From assembly GCA_025201705.1 (NCBI GenBank), contig MU616989.1, positions 8,808 to 28,024 of the forward strand: DNA of 19,217 nucleotides. The letters are read 5' to 3'. Within the stretch, counting starts at the first letter, position 1. The number at the start of each line of letters is the position of its first letter. The position numbers and the translations under genes were made by a program. Origin of the DNA: Dissophora ornata (taxonomy: Eukaryota; Mortierellomycota; Mortierellomycetes; Mortierellales; Mortierellaceae). The notes under the pieces are model-generated. The model was not told the origin of the DNA, did no database searches, and saw only the letters and a list, made by a program, of their open reading frames with translations. Positions 1-9,116 of this stretch are shown here, in pieces.

Positions 1-480
1 AGGCGCGCTCAGTCTCATCGAGTTCGTCGTTGAGCGATTGCGAAGATCTCAGAAGGCAAAGGCAGTGAACGAGCTGGTGTACGCTCTCGAGACGCCCCCC
101 CACTTTTGGCAATTTGTTTATGCCGGAAGGCTGATCCATGTCCTTGGCAAAGATATCTGGAGAGATTTGCGCAATGTCACGACGCGAAGTTTCCTGGATC
201 GGAGGATGGGAAGTAGTGGACAATGGGCCGACGGTAGAGAGACCCAAATTAGGGCTCATGGCAAGATTAGCAGAGGATGAGTGGCCTGGCTGCTGAACAC
301 GTCTCCTGTAAATGTATTGATTTACGCAAGATCGTAGTGCCGTTAGACATACTGGTTTTTAAATTCCCAACAAGAAGCAATTGTTACTTTTTCTTACCTC
401 CATTTTCCTGCCATTGTGTGCCGTTTTGCGATAGCCCAAGCCGTTCCTGGTGGTCCGACTAATGTGGAGTTCGATTTTGG

Positions 481-812
481 TTAGAGCAGCCAGCGCAACG
501 GATGGGGACGTAGTGACGGATGGTGGAGCTAAGTGGTTTCAGTCGTGGCCGAGAGACTGCAGTTGAGAGGGATGGATGGTCACTCACAGATGCTAATGCG
601 CTGCTATCAAGGGCCAAGAAGCGATGGCTCACCTCGAACAAGGTAGCAAAGTGGTGGAGCAAAGAGACGCCCCGCTTTTCTTATTCGCTTCTAACACAGA
701 CGGCTGTTATCAAGCGCAAAAGGGTTATTATCCATTGTATTTGTATTGCTGTGCTATCGCACAGGAATGGATTATTGTGGGTTACCAATGAGTTGCCGCT
801 ACACTGTGCTTA
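481..812 (+). repeat. Diverged direct repeat, copy A
   Basis: Three blocks recur in the same order downstream. The block at 481-548 (TTAGAGCAGCCAGCG, then GTGGAGCT) matches 1180-1265. GCCAAGAAGC at 613-622 matches 1372-1381. GTTACCAATGAGTTGC at 781-796 matches 1604-1619. Many differences in the first block are G-to-A changes. Family unknown; probably an old transposon or subrepeat remnant. Confidence 0.5.
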
Positions 813-1179
813 ATAAGGTAGACTGGATGGGCGCGAGAGATTGAGAGAAGGCAGAGAAAGATGAGCGGTAGCTTATGAGGGAATGTGCTGTGGGTGTGGT
901 GTAGCTGCAAAAGGGGAAAGGGGAAAGGGGAAAAGAGGGAAGAGAGAAGAATAACACGTTTCCAGCGTCGAGGCGGTATTTGTTTGTTCCTTCGCCGTCG
1001 TGTAATAAATTGAAACGGACTGTGGTGTGTGTCTTTGATGAAGGATATTCGATGTATTTATTCCGAGCGGCCTATGCTCATTTACTGCCGCGCCACTTGC
1101 CCGCGCCTCTTGCCATCAACAGATTGATGTTGACTTGTGATCTACAAAGTAGCGACTCTGACGTCGAGTACCGGACTAG

Positions 1180-1640
1180 TTAGAGCAACCAGCGAACTAA
1201 CTATAATTGAGCACGACAGATGGGGGCGTAGTAACGAATAGTGGAGCTCGGTGAGTTCAATCGTACCGGTAGCGGAGAACTTGCTGTATTTCTATTTCAG
1301 CAATAAATCTTAGTAGTCATCATCAAGCAAGAGGCATATTAGGGTCGTTCACGTATGCACCGCTAACAAGAGCCAAGAAGCAATAACGGCGTGCCTCAAA
1401 TACGAATTTGTATTCTTGCTATTAAGATTGTCGTGCAGGATTAGTTTGTTGAGCAGAGTGCTGTTCACATTGCTCGTCGCTACTAGCAGACATGGCAGTC
1501 ATCGAATACAAAGTGTTAGTATCCATCACACATGCAACAACTATTATACTATCATCCTTAGATGTAGTGCGCCAGCTCGGACATAGACTTAATGACATTG
1601 TTCGTTACCAATGAGTTGCTGCTATTGCAACTGTGCTTCG
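1180..1640 (+). repeat. Diverged direct repeat, copy B
   Basis: This is the second copy of the repeat at 481-812, with the same block order and extra sequence between the blocks. It starts with TTAGAGCAACCAGCG and ends shortly after GTTACCAATGAGTTGC. Relative to copy A it is richer in A/T at several transition sites. No coding capacity is evident. Confidence 0.5.
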
Positions 1641-2234
1641 TTAGGTTGGGCAGACAGGAGGGTGAACAATGGATGACGAGCAAGATGAACGACTGTTACT
1701 GGTGGGTTACGCGGTGGGCAGTTGGGAAGAGATGGAAATTGAGTGTAAATTTGAGGTGGGCTGAAAAATGGAATGATTTCCGCGCCCTCGCCCTCCCTTT
1801 CGCACTCGCCTTCGCTGCCCAGATACCGGAGCAATACAAGTCATCATGTGCTCACATGATCCGACAAGTGCAATTTATTAACAGCTGAAAAAACCTGTAG
1901 CCAGGTTCTTGCAACTTGCAAGGATACTGATTTGTCCAGTGTACCTTATGCATGTATTCCCGCTTCGTGTTGAACGGCTTTTAAGGTTGATGTGATGATT
2001 TTCTCCTTGTCAGATTCAATGGGTCCTGAGCGCACTAGGCCTTGCTCCGTGTAGAAGCAAAGTTTGTTGTCTTCTACATGTAAAGACAGGACACGCCTGC
2101 AACTATAAAGAAATAGATGGTTCCTGTAGACACAAACTATTTCATCTTCAGTTAGGCGCCTAAATGCAATGCATAGTGAATAGCATTGGTTATCAAGAGC
2201 CTCTGAAACTGACACCCTGACAGTTGGGTTTTGA

Positions 2235-2630
2235 TCCTTGAGTGCGCCAATGAGGGACTGGATGGCCGATTCAGGCAACGTAGACTGCTTGCCTAATGCT
2301 GATGCTGCTAACGACCTGACATCTCCGTCTTCATCCTTGAGTGCGCCAATGAGGGACTGGATGGCCGATTCAGGCAACGTAGACTGCTTGCCTAATGCCG
2401 ATGCTGCTGACCCCCTGACAAATCCGTTTTCATAATCGAGTGCACCAGTGAGGGGCTGGATGGCCGATTCAGGCAACGTAGACTGGTTGCCTAATGTTGA
2501 TGCTGCTGACTGCCTGACATATGCGTCTTCATCCTTGAGTGCACCAACGAGGGACTGGAGGGCCGATTCTGATAATGTAGAACGAGCTCCCAAAGTTCGC
2601 AGAAGAATTGATTTCCAGGAACTCACTGAG
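2235..2630 (-). repeat. Four tandem 99-bp HEAT-repeat units
   Basis: Units begin at 2235, 2334, 2433 and 2532, exactly 99 bp (33 codons) apart, and encode helical HEAT repeats with the pattern STLPESAIQSLIGAL. The first two (+ strand order) are identical over about 66 bp. The fourth is the most diverged. High identity between neighbours indicates recent duplication or gene conversion, as is typical of the repeat arrays of fungal NLR-like receptors. Confidence 0.88.
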
Positions 2631-4070
2631 CCCAAGTCCTCAACTAGAAGGGCTTCTGGAAATGAGGCCTGACAACCCAATATGCTTCCGTGGCCTTCGT
2701 TGTGGCAGGTTAGAATCTCGAAGTACAGCCACTTCATCAATTTCGCGTCTAATCTTGTCACTACCATGGTATCCAATCGAGCTCGTGCCTCATTCAGGCA
2801 AGATGTCAGTATTTGCTGATGGCGCCCTCCAATCAAATCGCGTGGTGATCCTTGTAGAAGATCGAAAAACTCTTCTAATGCCTCTCCATCTAGCAGTCCT
2901 GCTACCATCCACCACACAATCTCATATTGAGGGTTGTATTTATGCTCTTGCACAAATGCTTTCGCTTGCTCCACCGTCATCATCCCAGCTGAAAGATATG
3001 GTTGTTTAACTTGTAGATGCTGAGCTATCCATGTTGCCGCGAAATATTCTTGGAATGTCAGATGCAAGAAATACCAGGCTTGCTGAGAATCGCTCTTGCC
3101 GGCATCCACATCTGTATCTGCTCTGTGAAAAAATGATGTCTGCTTCATCATTTCAAGGAGCTGAGGCGGCAAAAAGTCAATCTTGTCTGCAGCACCGTAC
3201 TCTCCGAGATCCTCAAACGCGCTTAGTAGAGCTTCCTCGTTAAATTCGATTTGGTGATTGTTCTTCATCCCTTTGAACGCAAGATACCCAAGATGTTGCA
3301 ACTCAGTAGCCATTATCTTATCGATATACTTTGGTGCCAATTTGTTGATCTCTCGCTCACTCAGAACCTTTCCTCCAGCTACCTTCTTGAGTCGAAGTGC
3401 ATCTTTACACCACAGTTTCCGCACCATTAGTTGATACAGTCCCGTCATGGTTATCGTGGGACCGCCCATTGGAAGTGAGTCCCAACTAAAGCAGATCACA
3501 TCGAGTTGCACAGAAATATTGACCAAACCCCAAATCAACGATGTCTGTTTAATAAAGTCTTGAACTGTCCTCACTGCTTCAGGCTTGAGTACCTTGACCA
3601 GGAAGTCTTGGACATTCTTCTGGCTGAATCCAACGGTCTCAAGCTCTAGATCTATTGATGGTAGCAGTTTTCTGTCCAAGCCTGAGGGTCTTGAAGTGAT
3701 GACGACATGTTGTTGCTCGAGCAGAGTCCTTAGGAATTCTTGCAAGGCAGTGCCTTCATTACACTGTGCATCTGTTACAATCTCATCCAGACCGTCCAGG
3801 ATGAAAAGAACCTTGCCTTTTTGAGCGCGAGTTGCAAGTGCACGGGCCAATGCAGCTCCTTCTTGGTCAAGGCCCTTTGCAAAGAACTTCTTGCGTAATA
3901 GGCCTTCCAGAGTGCGGCTTTTGAATGCTTTGAGTTGACGCAATGGGAGCCACAGTACGGTGTCGAAACGATCTCTCCACAGTCCGGTCTGATGCGCAAG
4001 GACAAGCTTTTTGCACAGTGTTGTCTTGCCGATCCTTGCTCGTCCTTGTACCAAAATTGTTTTAGGAACG

Positions 4071-4080
4071 TTTTTTTTTT
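4071..4080. other. Homopolymer frameshift in the NACHT gene
   Basis: A run of ten T (+ strand) sits between the linker frame (ending at 4062) and the NACHT frame just before Walker A. With nine bases the linker would read directly into NACHT. It is either a one-base slippage mutation or an assembly error. Confidence 0.6.
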
Positions 4081-4789
4081 CCATCACGTAGCTTTCGCTT
4101 GTCGAAAAGTTGTTCCAGGGGGATCGACGACTGCATATTGGCTCTTTCTACGGCTTCGAAACTCGGGATTCGATGAAAGACGGCTGCTTGTTCCTTGAGA
4201 TCTTGCTTTTCCTTTTCTCGTTGTGCTGGGGCCTCAACGATCGCTAGATTGACGTAGCATGTCTCCAGATCCAGCTCATCTCCCGAGACTCGAAGGATGG
4301 AGAGGTGTCGTGCATAGTAGGTCTTGAGTGCAGACTGAATGTCTTGCAAACTCGACTGTGGAGGAAGATTTGCGCGGGCATCGGCTTTGAATGCTTAGTA
4401 TTCCTTCCTATCTGATCAACCGCGCGTTTCACCTTTGAGCTACTGGATCGAATCTCTTGACAGATATCCATATATTGGGCTGGGAGATTATCCACATTCG
4501 CATTCCGCTGATCTCTATCCTGAACGGCCTTGAGCAAAATGCCGTTTGGAGTGGCATGCCAAGTTGGATCCCATACTGGTCGTAGATCATCCTGGCTCGA
4601 AATAGAAGATTTGGGGGGCTCCGTGCCATTTGTAGATCCGTCCGATATCCCGAGACGTAGAAGAGCACTCTGTACCATCTTTCGCACTAATAGAATAGGT
4701 TTCGCCCCCAGGGCAACAAGAAACTCGATAGCTCCTTCCTTGATCGCAGTGTCCGTTTGAACTGCTGCAATCTCTTCTAGTCGCAAGAC

Positions 4790-4792
4790 TAA
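4790..4792. repeat. TAA target-site duplication, left
   Basis: TAA directly precedes element end GGCGG (4793-4797) and matches TAA at 15139-15141 after the right end CCGCC. A 3-bp TWA duplication is the hallmark of PIF/Harbinger transposons. On the minus strand this TTA is a leucine codon of the interrupted host gene. Confidence 0.85.
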
Positions 4793-5209
4793 GGCGGGTG
4801 TCTGCATCCGAACGGGGGTCGAGGATCCAATCAAATTCCACACATCCGGGTGTCTTTTAAAAAACACAGCGGGCAACCTCTGCCACAAACCCAACGGCTC
4901 GCCCACAGAGAACCAGTCCGCCTTAACAGCCAGCAGCGTTTGACCATTTTTTCAAGAGAGCAATGCACCCACAGTATCCAGGCGCTCTTTTCAAATCTGC
5001 CTCGTTTTAGAAAAGCCATGTCGTCTCTCTTTTTATTTTTTTTAGAAAAGAATCTAGGACTACGCGGCGCACTCCTCCAGCGCAACTCGATCGTGACTTT
5101 CCAGAAAATTCCAGAGGACGCCGCAGGCCCTGCGGGATCCAGGCCCTCTTTCTGTGCCACTCCCCGCTCTTCAGAGCCCGGATGGCCTGTTGTCGCCGGA
5201 AGGCCGCCT
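4791..5209 (+). repeat. Long terminal direct repeat, left copy
   Basis: This 419-bp sequence recurs in the same orientation at 14720-15139 with three substitutions and one T indel. The outer end abuts the host gene at TAA; the inner end is CCGCC followed by TTG. The repeat starts GGCGG and ends CCGCC, so it looks like a short inverted-ended element itself. On the minus strand it has a fairly long open frame (4831-5160) without recognisable domains, most likely not a gene. It shows no retroviral LTR features (no TG..CA ends). Confidence 0.92.
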
Positions 5210-5225
5210 TGGCAGCTTTTCTGCC

Positions 5226-5275
5226 CAACCCTCTCTTATTGACCAACCCTCTCTACATGAGGGAGACAGACTTGC
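5226..5275 (+). repeat. Inner inverted repeat, left arm
   Basis: This 50-bp sequence starts CAACCCTCTCTTATTGACC and is the reverse complement of 13194-13243 with two mismatches. It lies 16 bp inside the left terminal repeat. Together the arms enclose the primase-helicase, CRN and coiled-coil genes (8,018 bp) but exclude the transposase. No clear target duplication flanks the pair. Confidence 0.85.
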
Positions 5276-5310
5276 TTTCTCTCTCTAATAAATATTGCAT
5301 GTCTGGCTCC
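5262..5310. repeat. Hairpin repeat, copy 1
   Basis: Arms GGAGACAGACTTGC (5262-5275) and GCATGTCTGGCTCC (5297-5310) form an imperfect inverted repeat with two mismatches. It lies 82 bp beyond the stop of the primase-helicase gene. The sequence 5301-5337, including palindrome CCGTGCACGG, recurs at 9683-9719 with one mismatch. Confidence 0.7.
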
Positions 5311-5358
5311 ATGGCCCGTGCACGGCTGACTAAGCACATGCACTGCCATGTTGTATTT

Positions 5359-5364
5359 TTTATT
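5359..5364 (-). terminator. Possible AATAAA poly(A) signal of primase-helicase gene
   Basis: AATAAA on the minus strand lies 28 nt after the stop codon of the primase-helicase frame, in an A/T-rich stretch. Fungal poly(A) signals are weakly conserved, so this rests only on motif and position. Confidence 0.35.
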
Positions 5365-5391
5365 TTTAAAAAATGCTTGATTCTGCTCTGG

Positions 5392-8300
5392 CTAAATTTG
5401 ATCCTCGAATGGTATCTCCCTCAGCAAGCCGACATTGGAGTAGTGCTGCAGCCAGTACTTCGTCCTTCGCTTGTTGGCGGACACGATTTTCACGCCAAGC
5501 ACCTGGTGCAAGATCGTGTCACTCAGGAACCCTTTCTTGTTCTTAAATGTCCAGTTACCATGCGTCGGCATCTGCATACCCAGTGTTGTGCACATGTGTC
5601 GTATTTCGCTGTCCTTAACAGTCTCCCAATACAGATCAATGCGGTCTTCGAGAGCTTGAGCTGGTACCGTGTCACTGGAGAACAAGTCTGTGAAACCGCA
5701 TGCAACCAGGATGTCGACGGCATATTTCAGCCTGAGATACCGCGATCTGTCCACCTTGTGCAGTACGATGGTCTCGGGTCCATTTTCAACAGCGGAGGCC
5801 AGCGACAACCTCTCCCAATGATGAACATTGGCGAGTCCGTCCTGCAACGTGCCCATGGACAGATCGCACGGATTCCTGACGGACAGAGCGCATATATTCT
5901 TGTATATCTGTTTCTCGCGAGGATTGTCGTATGCAGCTACCCAGTCTGGTGTGACGATGCTTGGATCGCGGATGTTGTACGCATCCATCAACTGGCGTTT
6001 CGATACAGCGTATCTCTCCGGAAGTGTCACATCCGGAGCCGCGCGCAATCTGTCGAACGCTTCTGTTGTCAGATTATCTGCAGTGGCAATCTGCACGCGT
6101 TGCTCGTTCTTGACGATTTCGAGCATTTCTTTCTCCGATTTGATGGTCGGGTGATCTGTGGCAACGACCCCTTGTTCTCCTCGGACAGAGCAGCCTGCAT
6201 CTAGCATCTGGTGTATGAATCGTCGCATAAAGCCATTCGTCGACAGATTTCTCTTAACGCGCACGTTGGTCCAAAGCTGGCTGTAGAAGGTATCAGGTAG
6301 CGAGAACCCGCCTCCATACTCGATGCTCATTTTCAGCCCCTCTTCCTTCTTGCTACTCAGAAGGGTGTACCCCTGGTTGCTAATCCAGTCATTGACAGCC
6401 TCGACAGTGGTTGGCAGGTTGTTGGTTCTCTGATCCACATGCACAAGATATGTCTTGGACTTGACGTGTCGGACGCGTCGCATCATCTGCCTGCATGTCT
6501 CTACGTCGACCTGACTCCGAGTGCAGAAGAACCCTACAACATAGTCTACGCGGCCAACCACGTTATAATCAATCCCGACACTGTATGTCGGTGTGTGGAT
6601 GAAGTAATCGCAATCTTCCAGGAGCGCGTTGATATTTTTGGCGTAGTCACGCTTGTCCTCGGGAGACGAGTTGCTTGTCACGCATTCACCACGAAAGCCT
6701 TCCTTCTGAAGTTGCCTGTGTAGCGCCTCGGTACGCTCAGCACTGAGAGTGCTCGATATCCAGATACGGTTGCCTCTACGTAGTAGATCGATGACCTTCA
6801 ACGTCAACAGTGACTTGGTTTCGTACATCAGGACATGATCGCCTTCTTGCGGCTTGAACGTATTGTGAATAACAAGCACGTCATTACGCAGGCGCCTGAC
6901 GAGCTGCACATCATCATTGGTGAGATCGGCATCTAGACAGATGACTCTAGACACGCCCTTGATGAACTCGCGCAGCATTTGATTATTGTAGTCGTGGTTG
7001 TCTCCCATCGTGAAGCTGCTGGTCATCTGTCCGCAGAGCGAGCTGAATTCATCGAGGATCAGGATCACCTTCTCGCCGTAGTAGTCATGTCGAAGCCTAT
7101 GGAGCGACTCTGCTTGAATGATGAGCTTGTTGCATGCAATACGAGACTCCTTGATGTCTTGGTAATTGGTAAATCCTCCAAGGCGCGTTGCAAGTGTATC
7201 GGCCAGTGAGCGCCGGCAGGTGACTATAACGAATTTATAGCCTGGATTTGCCTCGATGAGCGCCCTGACAAACTCGGTCTTTCCTGTGCCGGTGGCGGAC
7301 CGAATCATCAAGCTGGGGAGCTGCTTCTCAGATGCCTTTCTCCTGAATGGCGTCTGTCGGGGAGGCGCTAGGTACTCGTGCTTGACAAATTTCAGGCTGT
7401 AAGTTCTATCCGCATGCAGTGAAGTGCCTGCATTAGTGGTTTGAGCCAAGACGGCGCACACAGTTTCGATTTTTTGAGCGAAGTCAAGGTGGCCTATCGT
7501 CACACCTGGTGCGTTCGGTGAACGATAGCAGTGAAAGCTTGCGTAGCCGGTTTCGGAGAGTCGCAGCTGCGCGTTGTCCGAATCGTGGGTCCGCTTGCAG
7601 ATGTCACAGTGTCCTGCTTGGACTCGTTGGAGTCTGAAGAGCACCCCTTTGCCGTCGTACTGAAACTTAAACTGGGAGGCGTGTTGGTATTTCAAAACCA
7701 AGACCTGCACAGCGTCCACCACAGACTGCGGCAGCTTCGCGTCCTCGCCGACTGGTATTCTCCCAATTTCCCCTTTGCTACTAACGACAAGCTTCCTTCC
7801 GGGTTTCTCGCTGCGCTCTATTGGACCGACTCGTGTGCTGTCAGGCTGGACATTGGTTATAAAGAACTCGGAGTCGTGCGCATCCCGAGACGCTGCGTGC
7901 CAGTCCGCTCTGACGAGCTTGCGGCTGGGGTCGCCGCGCTTGCTGCTTCCGAGGATGCGGATGCCGTGGTTCCGTGTGTACACGGACTCGTCGATGTACT
8001 TCGTCGGTACAGGATCACTCGCACCGCCTCTTGCAGCCTTGAAGTTGTCCATGAACGCCTTCATGTGCTCGTGGTTGTTCTCGAACACGTACTGCGAGAT
8101 GACAATGTGCAGCGAGACTTTCTTCTTCGCGCCACCCAGGGAGGATGCACTTAGTACACGGCACTGCTCCTCTAGCACCGGATATTCGGGCGCAAACTGG
8201 TTCCGTGCTTCTAGGAACGAGGCAAGCACCTGCTGCTCTAGTCCTGCAAGCTCGGGGTTGCCGTCTTTGTCGTCGTCGTTGAGCTCCCAGTCAACGTCGT

Positions 8301-8664
8301 AGTACTCTGCGCATTCGCGCCCCTCTCGGATGAGTTCGTTGAAGCATCTCTCCTCGTCTGGGATGCTGCTGTACGCTTGCAAGAACGCTGGGAGATCTGG
8401 GTAGCTCGCATACACGCAGTACGTCTTTCCCGTGCGCGACTTGTTGTTGTGTCCCACAAAGAAATCGTCGTGGTTCGCATCGGCATGGGCAAAGGCTCGC
8501 TGCTGTGGCGGCCCCTTCTGCGTAGAAGGACGTCCTTTCTGTACAGTCGCGAAGTAAGTTGACCAAATTTGCTGAACATTTTTTTCAGTTGATTGTTGGC
8601 TGTTTGTAGGGGAAAAGCAAGGCCGACTCACTTTTAAGCTTATGGTGGGGCTGTAAAGCGACAA
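5392..8664 (-). CDS. AEP primase fused to OBP-like SF2 helicase
   Basis: A replication protein of about 1,090 residues. The N-terminal archaeo-eukaryotic primase has catalytic DVD in YYDVDWE (residues 121-127), a SLH motif (184-186) and YIDESVYTRNHGIRILGSSK (223-242), as in the herpesvirus/NCLDV primase clade. A UL52-type zinc motif follows (C353, C356, H360, C379). An SF2 helicase similar to herpesvirus origin-binding proteins comes next: Walker A SATGTGKTE (456-464), DEFSS (538-542), PTYSVGIDY (692-700) and CRQMMRRVR (724-732). The last 350 residues are of the family's C-terminal type. It would act in the nucleus, priming and unwinding DNA. The start is unclear: 8664 is TTG, and there is no in-frame ATG before the primase core. 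GTGAGT at 8631 and CAG ending at 8572 could bound a 60-nt intron, implying an unseen upstream exon. It is divergent from the CRN gene at 9117. Confidence 0.85.
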   Translation of the reverse strand: MSLYSPTISLKVSRPCFSPTNSQQSTEKNVQQIWSTYFATVQKGRPSTQKGPPQQRAFAHADANHDDFFVGHNNKSRTGKTYCVYASYPDLPAFLQAYSSIPDEERCFNELIREGRECAEYYDVDWELNDDDKDGNPELAGLEQQVLASFLEARNQFAPEYPVLEEQCRVLSASSLGGAKKKVSLHIVISQYVFENNHEHMKAFMDNFKAARGGASDPVPTKYIDESVYTRNHGIRILGSSKRGDPSRKLVRADWHAASRDAHDSEFFITNVQPDSTRVGPIERSEKPGRKLVVSSKGEIGRIPVGEDAKLPQSVVDAVQVLVLKYQHASQFKFQYDGKGVLFRLQRVQAGHCDICKRTHDSDNAQLRLSETGYASFHCYRSPNAPGVTIGHLDFAQKIETVCAVLAQTTNAGTSLHADRTYSLKFVKHEYLAPPRQTPFRRKASEKQLPSLMIRSATGTGKTEFVRALIEANPGYKFVIVTCRRSLADTLATRLGGFTNYQDIKESRIACNKLIIQAESLHRLRHDYYGEKVILILDEFSSLCGQMTSSFTMGDNHDYNNQMLREFIKGVSRVICLDADLTNDDVQLVRRLRNDVLVIHNTFKPQEGDHVLMYETKSLLTLKVIDLLRRGNRIWISSTLSAERTEALHRQLQKEGFRGECVTSNSSPEDKRDYAKNINALLEDCDYFIHTPTYSVGIDYNVVGRVDYVVGFFCTRSQVDVETCRQMMRRVRHVKSKTYLVHVDQRTNNLPTTVEAVNDWISNQGYTLLSSKKEEGLKMSIEYGGGFSLPDTFYSQLWTNVRVKRNLSTNGFMRRFIHQMLDAGCSVRGEQGVVATDHPTIKSEKEMLEIVKNEQRVQIATADNLTTEAFDRLRAAPDVTLPERYAVSKRQLMDAYNIRDPSIVTPDWVAAYDNPREKQIYKNICALSVRNPCDLSMGTLQDGLANVHHWERLSLASAVENGPETIVLHKVDRSRYLRLKYAVDILVACGFTDLFSSDTVPAQALEDRIDLYWETVKDSEIRHMCTTLGMQMPTHGNWTFKNKKGFLSDTILHQVLGVKIVSANKRRTKYWLQHYSNVGLLREIPFEDQI
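8572..8631 (-). other. Possible intron near 5' end of primase-helicase gene
   Basis: Donor GTGAGT and acceptor TTCAG lie 60 nt apart with a pyrimidine-rich interior, a typical fungal intron size. The stretch is also open in the helicase frame, so it may be read through. If spliced, the upstream exon has no in-frame ATG in the visible sequence. Confidence 0.4.
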
Positions 8665-9116
8665 TGGGCGATAGGCGACGACTCTTTAAGGAGGGTGGAG
8701 GAACGCGATTTTTTTTCTTGGTGTAATACATGCCGTTTTATTGACTAAGAGGTGCTGCTGTGGTGGCGACAGTGGGTTGCATGGGAGGATCGATGGCAAA
8801 GGTGCTTGGAGGGCGTGGATCCTGAGGGCGATTAGGGTGAGAACGAAGGAGAGAAGGAGAACAGTGGAGGAAGCAAGGAAGGAACGAGTTTTTCCAAGAG
8901 ACAGAGCTTGATTGTTTTGTGACCGGCATCTGCACGCGTCAGCGTCAACAATGGAATTCTTTTTTTTTGATGCTGGGCAGCTTGCTCTTTCTACTCTTTA
9001 CTCCTCCATCCGCACATACAGCACATTCTCCATTCGCACACAAACCACATTCACAGGCGCACTACTTCTCTAATCACACATAAAAACGTTTCTCCATTAC
9101 CAAAAACAATCCATCC
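8665..9116. promoter_or_regulatory. Divergent intergenic region
   Basis: About 450 bp separates the 5' ends of the minus-strand primase-helicase and the plus-strand CRN gene, so it should contain both promoters. The right part (about 8995-9090) is C/T-rich with CTCCTCCATCC and CATTCGCACACA motifs close to the CRN start. A similar C/T-rich leader precedes the gene at 12292. No clear TATA box was found, and I see no gene. Confidence 0.5.

Larger units (their letters stand above)
1..1945. other. Gene-poor left flank
   Basis: No open frame here resembles a protein family I recognise; those present are short, low in sequence character and overlap on both strands. The stretch holds two diverged copies of one repeat (about 481-812 and 1180-1640), a short purine-rich tract of GGGGAAA units near 911-935, and the 3' flank of the minus-strand NACHT gene, whose stop codon is at 1946-1948. 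It reads as decayed repetitive DNA. Confidence 0.6.
1946..4792 (-). pseudogene. NACHT-HEAT gene, 3' part (host gene split by insertion)
   Basis: This is the downstream half of an NLR-like (STAND ATPase) gene. From the insertion junction at 4792 an ARM-like helical stretch runs to about 4400, followed by a linker (4349-4062) and then the long NACHT frame (4087-1946). NACHT has Walker A GRARIGKTT (residues 15-23 of that frame), Walker B LFILDGLDE (94-102) and a conserved arginine in ITSRPSG. HEAT repeats follow at about residues 486-617, then a short C-terminal domain. The frame shifts once near 4393 and again at a run of ten A (minus strand) at 4071-4080; nine A would join the linker to NACHT, so the GTG/ATG at 4087-4082 is not a real start. 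Such proteins are cytoplasmic sensors of non-self or heterokaryon incompatibility in fungi. Its ligand is unknown. The 5' half lies at 15142-16513, beyond the transposon. Both frameshifts could be assembly errors; the insertion cannot be explained that way. Confidence 0.88.

Noticed and set aside
38..813. Small plus-strand genes at the left edge
   Set aside because: Short frames without family resemblance, overlapping a diverged repeat copy.
2235..2630. CRISPR-like array
   Set aside because: The 99-bp units are in-frame HEAT repeats in a coding gene, without spacer and repeat organisation, in a eukaryotic context.
4831..5246. Minus-strand protein genes within the left 420-bp repeat
   Set aside because: Frames are basic, lack domains, overlap each other, and one is broken by a single change in the right copy.
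5182..6204. 340-residue plus-strand open frame
   Set aside because: It overlaps the primase-helicase in antisense and starts inside the terminal repeat; no domain features.
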